Below are positions 59,483 to 64,000 of a stretch of DNA of 64,000 bases, one piece after another. The translations under genes were made by a program, and so were the position numbers. This DNA is from Bifidobacterium breve. Its GTDB lineage: Bacteria; Actinomycetota; Acidimicrobiia; Acidimicrobiales; Acidimicrobilacustridaceae. The DNA is taken from the NCBI GenBank assembly GCA_945862505.1, contig CAMAYJ010000005.1, forward strand, positions 1 through 64,000, in the 5' to 3' direction. Under the pieces are notes generated by a model. That model saw nothing but the letters and a program-made list of their open reading frames with translations, did not search any database and was not told the origin of the DNA. How positions within the stretch are numbered: the stretch's first letter is position 1; every line of letters begins with the position of its first letter.

Positions 59483-61168
59483 TCAGTGTTTGATGGGTTG
59501 AAGAACTTTTCCGGGGTGAGCACCGGTCGAACCGCCATCGATCCAGGTTGGCACTCCGCCAGCGATGGTGGCGCGGAAACCCGCAGGAGCGCGAGTGAAG
59601 CGCCAAGTCCCGTGTGGAACGTCGTAGGCGCGTTCCTCGGCCCGAAGCTCAAGTTCTTCAAGACGAAACACCACAAGATCAGCGATCTTTCCTTGAGCAA
59701 TTACGCCGCGGTCGGTGAGACCAAAGAATTCGGCCGTGCGGCCAGTGAGGACATGGATCGCTTCTTCGATGCTGATGAGCCCAGCGTCACGGACGTAGTG
59801 GGTGAGTATGTAGAGATGTTCACCCGCGGCTGAGAAGAGTTGAAGGTGGGCGCCACTGTCGTTGATGTTGAACACCGTGTGCGGGTCACGAATGGCTCTC
59901 ACAACGTCGCGTTCGCTCAATCGTTCTGGGATACCCATCATCTGTGAGGCAAGACCATTGGCGACAACCCAATCGGCAAGCGCGTCGGAAACATGCAGTC
60001 CTGTCTGATCGGCGAGATCCTGCAACGAAATTCCGAGCGGACCGACCCCAGTTTCAGAGATCGTCAGAATCATCTCGTGAGGCCGATCGATTCTCGAAAG
60101 GCTTGACCGGGTTCGGTTATCCCAGTCGGTACGAGCCTTGTCGCGCCAAGTGGGGTCAGCCAATGTCGAAAGTTTCACATCGGTCGGACCGTTGATGACT
60201 TCGTTCCACGCAGGCACGCGTTGGAAGACGAGTGAACTCTCAAATCCGAAAAACGGCGCCAGCGGTTTGCAGTTGACCATTGGCCACATGTCGGCACCAT
60301 CAGCATTGAGTTGTTCGTGAAGTTCCCACCATTCCGCTTGACGATCTGCATCACGCTCGTTGAAAGGAATGCCGGTGTACTGAGCGCGCACACCGCTTTC
60401 GCTAACGAGGGCACCGAATCGTCTGGCATCGACAATCGATAACTCGGTGTCGTTGAAGCGAGTAATCATCTGGACCGTTGCCGGCTTATGGAGCGCAACG
60501 ACACGGAAGAGCGCAAGGTATTCCTCGTCTTTAGCGAAAAAGCCAGGAACGAGACGGAGGGAGCGGTCCTTGTCGAAGTGGTTGATGCTCAACCCGAGCG
60601 CACCTGCGGCGAGGCCTTCATCAAGGACTGCGCACATCTCAGCGATTTCCGCCGAGGTCGCGGAGCGGGTCCACGCGTCGGCGCCCATAACCCAGGTGCG
60701 CAACGCGAGGTGTCCGAGGTATCCGGCGACATGAACTGCAGTCGGTTGTGTACGAAGCGCATCCATGTATTCGGGCCATGACTGCCACGACCAAGGGATC
60801 TCTTGTTCAAACGCCTTCAGGGGAAGGTCTTCAAGGAAACACAGGAGGTCAACAATTTCGTCACGTTGTTCGCCTTTGAGGGGAGCAATCGAGTTTCCGC
60901 AGTTACCAAACACCATGGAGGTATTTCCGTATGCGGGCAGGGGATCGAGTTCGGGGTTCCACCACATCGCGCCATCGAGGTGGGTATGGGTGTCAATGAT
61001 CCCGGGGGCAACGAGACAATCCGTCGCATCGATGATCGTTTCGCCTCGAGATGTGAGGTTTTGCCCTACTTCGGTGATGACGCCGTCCTTGACTCGAACA
61101 TCAGCCGTAAAGGTCGGTGCGCCTGTGCCGTCGACGACTGTGCCGCCTGTGATCAGTAGATCGTTCAT
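59483..61168 (-). CDS. D-aminoacylase-type amidohydrolase (amidohydrolase 3 family)
   Basis: A 561-residue amidohydrolase. The metal site shows DTHTHLDGAMWW near residues 62-73, a GNCGNS loop with the Cys ligand known from D-aminoacylase, GALGLSI, and NINDSGAHLQ with the catalytic Asp. It begins with the N-terminal beta domain LLITGGTVVDGTGAP and closes with the same domain (VPTWIDGGSTGAHPGKVLQ). It deacylates N-acyl-D-amino acids or a related amide. The start at 61168 follows GGGGGAACC. An open extension upstream is antisense to the MaoC gene and was rejected. Confidence 0.85.
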   Translation of the reverse strand: MNDLLITGGTVVDGTGAPTFTADVRVKDGVITEVGQNLTSRGETIIDATDCLVAPGIIDTHTHLDGAMWWNPELDPLPAYGNTSMVFGNCGNSIAPLKGEQRDEIVDLLCFLEDLPLKAFEQEIPWSWQSWPEYMDALRTQPTAVHVAGYLGHLALRTWVMGADAWTRSATSAEIAEMCAVLDEGLAAGALGLSINHFDKDRSLRLVPGFFAKDEEYLALFRVVALHKPATVQMITRFNDTELSIVDARRFGALVSESGVRAQYTGIPFNERDADRQAEWWELHEQLNADGADMWPMVNCKPLAPFFGFESSLVFQRVPAWNEVINGPTDVKLSTLADPTWRDKARTDWDNRTRSSLSRIDRPHEMILTISETGVGPLGISLQDLADQTGLHVSDALADWVVANGLASQMMGIPERLSERDVVRAIRDPHTVFNINDSGAHLQLFSAAGEHLYILTHYVRDAGLISIEEAIHVLTGRTAEFFGLTDRGVIAQGKIADLVVFRLEELELRAEERAYDVPHGTWRFTRAPAGFRATIAGGVPTWIDGGSTGAHPGKVLQPIKH

Positions 61169-61246
61169 GGTTCCCCCTGTGTCTGGGTCGAATCTACCTT
61201 CGGAAACTCCTAGGCTCATCCTTGACATCTGCAGAGGAGAGTTGTT

Positions 61247-61762
61247 GTGACTGTTCATGATCGTCCGTTCGGCCGCCACTTTGAAGACTTCGAGGTGGGC
61301 GACGTCTACCGCCATTGGCCAGGGAAGACCATTACCGAAGCCGACGACCACCTTTTCTGCATGATCACCATGAACCACCACCCAACGCATACCAATAATT
61401 GGTTCGCCGAGAATGAGTCGCCGATGGGTCAACCACTTGTTGTCGGCAACCTCGTGTATTCGCTTGTACTGGGCATGAGTGTCCCCGATGTAAGCGGCGC
61501 AGCGATCGCCAACCTCGAAGTGGAATCGCTCAAGCACGCCAAGCCGACATTTCATGGAGACACGATTTACGCCGTCACCAAGGTTCTGGCCAAGAAGGAA
61601 ACCTCCGACGGTAAGCGCGGCATTGTGACTGTAGAGAGCAAAGGGATTAACCAGCGGTCTGAAGAGGTATGCGAATTTCGTCGCCGCGTCATGGTGTGGA
61701 AGCGCGAGTTCGCTCCGCAGCGTGGACTTCCATACGACGAAGACGTTTTCACTGAAGACTGA
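61247..61762 (+). CDS. MaoC-type hydratase (mesaconyl-/itaconyl-CoA hydratase candidate)
   Basis: A 171-residue single hot-dog MaoC protein: FEDFEVGDVYRHWPGKTITEADDHLFCMITMNHHPTHTN with the hydratase-2 Asp/His pair, VVGNLVYSLVLGMSVPDVSGAAIANLEVES, and ESKGINQ. It matches, by recall, the small MaoC protein next to citE-like genes in Streptomyces and the mycobacterial Rv2499c, linked to mesaconyl-CoA or itaconyl-CoA hydration. With the CoA lyases and Mcd-like enzyme in the same 8 kb it fits the ethylmalonyl-CoA route or itaconate breakdown. GAGGAGA precedes the GTG start at 61247. mutY follows after 3 nt. Confidence 0.8.
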   Translation: MTVHDRPFGRHFEDFEVGDVYRHWPGKTITEADDHLFCMITMNHHPTHTNNWFAENESPMGQPLVVGNLVYSLVLGMSVPDVSGAAIANLEVESLKHAKPTFHGDTIYAVTKVLAKKETSDGKRGIVTVESKGINQRSEEVCEFRRRVMVWKREFAPQRGLPYDEDVFTED

Positions 61763-61765
61763 TCA

Positions 61766-62647
61766 ATGCTTGGTTCGCCTGACGTCGAGGCGGTGCTCGC
61801 GTGGTCGGCAGGTCGACGAGATGAATTGCCGTGGAGGCAGACTCGCGATCCATGGGCTGTGCTTGTCTCGGAATTGATGCTCCAGCAGACACAGGTTTCG
61901 CGGGTCATTCCTCGGTGGCATCAATTTCTTGAGCGGTTTCCCACCGTCACGGCTTGTGCGCGTGCTCCTATTGGTGATGTCGTCACCGAGTGGGCGGGGC
62001 TTGGCTACAACCGCCGAGCCGTCAACCTCCACAGAACTGCTGTTGCGGTGGTCGAGAATCACGGTGGAGTCATTCCGAATGAACTCGACGCGTTGCTAGT
62101 GCTGCCGGGGCTGGGCCCGTACACCGCTCGGGCGGTACTGGCGTTTGCCTATGAACAAGACGTCGCGGTTGTGGACACAAACGTTGGCCGTATCCTCGCT
62201 CGACAGCGAGGCGAGCGGCTTACTGCACGTGTCGCTCAGACCTTCGCCGACGATGTTGTGCCCGTTGGTATGGGGTGGTCGTGGAATCAGGGGTTGCTCG
62301 ATCTGGGGGCACTTGTCTGCATGAAGCGCTCTCCCAGCTGCGACGTATGTCCAACTGCATTGACGTGTTCGTGGTTTGTTGGGGGTTCTGTTGAGCCAGA
62401 TCCTGCGATTGGTTCGGCCGCAGTCAGCAAAGGCCAATCAAAATTTGTTGGGTCGTTTCGTGAAGGTCGCGCGCGATTGCTCGATGTCTTGAGGACTGGC
62501 GTCGAGGTTTCGCCCAAAGAGTTTCGAGCCGCGTGCGGTTGGAACGATCGGGATGGCGGCGATCTCGACGCAGTTCGTGCCGCCGATTCTTTGGTTCGGG
62601 ATGGGTTAGCGATTGAGCGTAAGTACGGCGCTCTCGCGTTGCCCTGA
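61766..62647 (+). CDS. mutY: Adenine DNA glycosylase
   Basis: MutY removes adenine mispaired with 8-oxoguanine. The 293-residue protein has the catalytic Glu in VSELMLQQTQVSRV, a helix-hairpin-helix LLVLPGLGPYTARAVLAFA with Asp in VVDTNVGRIL, and the 4Fe-4S loop CMKRSPSCDVCPTALTC. The usual NUDIX-like 8-oxoG recognition domain at the C-terminus is missing; only about 60 residues of winged-helix-like sequence follow. Short forms are common in actinobacteria. The ATG lies 3 nt after the MaoC stop. Confidence 0.92.
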   Translation: MLGSPDVEAVLAWSAGRRDELPWRQTRDPWAVLVSELMLQQTQVSRVIPRWHQFLERFPTVTACARAPIGDVVTEWAGLGYNRRAVNLHRTAVAVVENHGGVIPNELDALLVLPGLGPYTARAVLAFAYEQDVAVVDTNVGRILARQRGERLTARVAQTFADDVVPVGMGWSWNQGLLDLGALVCMKRSPSCDVCPTALTCSWFVGGSVEPDPAIGSAAVSKGQSKFVGSFREGRARLLDVLRTGVEVSPKEFRAACGWNDRDGGDLDAVRAADSLVRDGLAIERKYGALALP

Positions 62648-62650
62648 CAA

Positions 62651-63523
62651 TCAGAACTGAATGAAATCCAAAACCAGACGATTGAATTCTTCGGGTTTCT
62701 CGACCTGAGTGAAGTGTCCGGCTCCTTCAAGAATCACCGATTGTGATCCTGCGCTGAGTTCGGCGGCAACGTTTTCTGCAAACTCAACACCAACACATCC
62801 GTCATTTCGTCCGTGGATGTAGAGCGTTGGTTGCGGGGGTGGCGAACCGAGCACGTCCTGAATGTCTTGGTACGCAGATGACACTGGTTCGGTGCCCCAA
62901 GTCGCGCGGTAGTAACCGAGTGCAGCCGCGAGATTTTCTCGACTTCCGATCGAAGCACGGATGTGGCCCATGTCGACAGTTGCATCGTGACCAGGTGACC
63001 AGTCAGCCCAGAGTCGGTCAATGAACTCAAGGTCGTTCGCTGACACGACGTAATCGGAGAGACCAACCTGAAAGAAAAACATGTACCACGAGCGCTTGAG
63101 TTGGTCGTAGGTAGTCATCGCGGTTGCCATCGAAGCGGCGGGGGGAACAGCAGCGGTGACAACGCGCCGCCAGCGTTCAGGCGCGTAGGCCGCGGCACCG
63201 TACGTTGCCAGCGCTCCCCAGTCGTGTCCGATGATGACGGCATCACTGTCACCGCCGAGCGCTTCATGAAGTGCGGTGGCATCACGAGCGAGCGTGGCTA
63301 CGTGGTACTGGCCGTCGGTGGGAATCGAGGTGGGCGCATAACCCCGCATAAAGGGGGCGACGGCTCGGAAGCCCGCATCGGCGAGGGCGGGAAGGAGGTA
63401 TCGCCATCCATAAGCGGTATCGGGAAACCCGTGGAGGCAAAGGGCAAGCGGCCCTGAATCGCCGGCGGTGAGGCAGCCGTAGGTGAGTTCGCTTGTTTCG
63501 ATGGTGGTGGCGTTGATCTCCAT
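62651..63523 (-). CDS. Alpha/beta hydrolase, epoxide-hydrolase-like
   Basis: A 290-residue alpha/beta hydrolase. The oxyanion motif is HGFPD near residue 31, the nucleophile elbow GHDWGA (Asp, as in epoxide hydrolases and dehalogenases), and the acid/His part IHGRNDGCVGVE with GAGHFTQVEKPEEF. The Tyr-rich cap (WYMFFFQVGL) supports an epoxide hydrolase. The ATG at 63523 is leaderless (TACCTT 6 nt upstream). It converges on mutY with a 3-nt gap. Confidence 0.85.
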   Translation of the reverse strand: MEINATTIETSELTYGCLTAGDSGPLALCLHGFPDTAYGWRYLLPALADAGFRAVAPFMRGYAPTSIPTDGQYHVATLARDATALHEALGGDSDAVIIGHDWGALATYGAAAYAPERWRRVVTAAVPPAASMATAMTTYDQLKRSWYMFFFQVGLSDYVVSANDLEFIDRLWADWSPGHDATVDMGHIRASIGSRENLAAALGYYRATWGTEPVSSAYQDIQDVLGSPPPQPTLYIHGRNDGCVGVEFAENVAAELSAGSQSVILEGAGHFTQVEKPEEFNRLVLDFIQF

Positions 63524-63529
63524 TTACCG

Positions 63530-63535
63530 AAGGTA
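63530..63535 (-). promoter_or_regulatory. -10 box (TACCTT) for leaderless hydrolase gene
   Basis: On the minus strand TACCTT ends 6 nt before the ATG at 63523. The rest of the 63536-63635 divergent region shows no convincing boxes. Confidence 0.45.
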
Positions 63536-63635
63536 GCGAGAATCGGGGAGGTGTGAGACATGTCACTAACCCTTCACTTCGTTTGGCCCTTGTCCTAGCG
63601 TTCCCAGTTCGTTCTTGCAGGGGAGGAGGTGGGCA

Positions 63636-64000
63636 GTGGAAATCACGTTCTACGGAGTGAGAGGTTCAACGCCGTGCGCCGGCGAAAGCACTTCGCGTTA
63701 CGGCGGGAACACCGCGAGCATTGTTCTTCGCGAAGAGGATTTCGATCCGATCCTCCTCGATCTCGGCACTGGCGTGCGTTACTTCGGTGCAGACCAGAAA
63801 CCCGGAGAAGAACTGCACGCCCACGCGTTAGTTACTCATCTGCACTGGGATCATGTGCAAGGCCTTCCATTCTGTCAGCCTCTACTTCTTGCCGGATCAA
63901 CCCTCGATGTTTACGGGCCGTCTCACGATGGCGTTGGTTTTGCTGAGGCATTCGACGATTTGATGCGGCCGCCATTTTTCCCGGTGACCCGTCAGGATCT
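63636..64000 (+). CDS. MBL-fold hydrolase, N-terminal fragment
   Basis: The last gene runs off the window end; 121 codons are visible. It begins with VEITFYGVRGSTPCAGESTSRYGG, then ILLDLGTGVRYFG and the metal motif HLHWDHVQG, followed by a FCQPLLLAGSTLDVYGP region. This is the RNase Z/PhnP-like MBL branch of phosphodiesterases. The GTG start at 63636 has GGGGAGGAGGTG upstream, a strong ribosome binding site. The catalytic C-terminus lies outside the window. Confidence 0.8.
   Translation, partial: MEITFYGVRGSTPCAGESTSRYGGNTASIVLREEDFDPILLDLGTGVRYFGADQKPGEELHAHALVTHLHWDHVQGLPFCQPLLLAGSTLDVYGPSHDGVGFAEAFDDLMRPPFFPVTRQD

Noticed and set aside
61222-61227. Perfect TTGACA upstream of the MaoC gene
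   Set aside because: It is only 19 nt before the start codon, so the -10 would fall on the start; the GAGGAG ribosome binding site lies in between.
61169-61555. Open extension of the D-aminoacylase-like frame
   Set aside because: It is antisense to the MaoC gene; the start at 61168 has a strong ribosome binding site and the usual N-terminal domain.

Overview
The window is a gene-dense stretch of a high-GC Gram-positive (Actinomycetota) chromosome. There is no rRNA, CRISPR array, insertion sequence or phage gene in it. The order rsmI ... metG-tatD-rpf-rsmA-ispE ... glmU-prs-rplY-pth ... mfd-PPIase-mazG-eno-ftsB ... DUF501-ppx matches, from general knowledge, the conserved block of mycobacteria and other actinobacteria. 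A 33-residue bS22-type ribosomal mini-protein, several LLM-class (F420/FMN) oxidoreductases and many leaderless starts point the same way. The lipid/CoA-ester gene content and moderate GC suggest an aquatic Acidimicrobiia (Ilumatobacter-like) organism. That genus-level guess is inference.

Region by region. 1-1.4 kb: end of ychF, DUF192, rsmI, closed by a long perfect hairpin. 1.4-7.8 kb: a lipoprotein SurE, then an acyl-CoA/oxidoreductase group (LLM oxidoreductase, dienoyl-CoA-reductase-like SDR, crotonase) divergent from an MBL hydrolase, an SDR and an aminoglycoside-phosphotransferase-like kinase. 7.8-27 kb: the conserved housekeeping block for translation, isoprenoid, cell-wall precursor, PRPP, DNA repair and glycolysis genes, with tRNA-Gln and bS22; GlmU here lacks its acetyltransferase half. 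27-36.2 kb: a molybdenum-hydroxylase island of the aerobic CO-dehydrogenase (Cox) superfamily, form II type. It has the large subunit, MoxR and VWA maturation proteins, two XdhC-type proteins, the FAD and 2Fe-2S subunits on the other strand, a MocA-type cytidylyltransferase and a CoxG-like membrane protein. It sits between ftsB and DUF501-ppx, which are neighbours in the standard order.

36.2-41.2 kb: DUF501, Ppx/GppA, GNAT, MFS, a Cas4/RecB-like nuclease, a small unknown protein, tRNA-Leu. 41.2-50.2 kb: a fused double acyl-CoA dehydrogenase, two F420-type LLM proteins, a SnoaL-nitroreductase fusion, a peptide-type ABC binding protein, a thioredoxin-fold protein, a small membrane protein and an eIF2B-like protein. 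50.2-53.6 kb: a DUF885 peptidase overlapping eutBC. 53.6-61.8 kb: a malyl/methylmalyl-CoA lyase, a second CoA-ester lyase, a methylsuccinyl-CoA-dehydrogenase-like enzyme and a MaoC hydratase. Together these cover the lower half of the ethylmalonyl-CoA pathway. They are interrupted by a cupin, a Baeyer-Villiger monooxygenase and a D-aminoacylase. 61.8-64 kb: mutY, an epoxide-hydrolase-like protein and the start of an MBL protein.

So far as the sequence shows, the accessory genes serve assimilation of small organic acids, amines and lipid- or ring-derived CoA esters, plus a molybdenum hydroxylase whose substrate cannot be read from sequence. Operons are tight, with ATGA/GTGA stop-start overlaps. 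Thirteen genes have a TANNNT -10 box only 6-9 nt before the start codon, which indicates leaderless transcripts.
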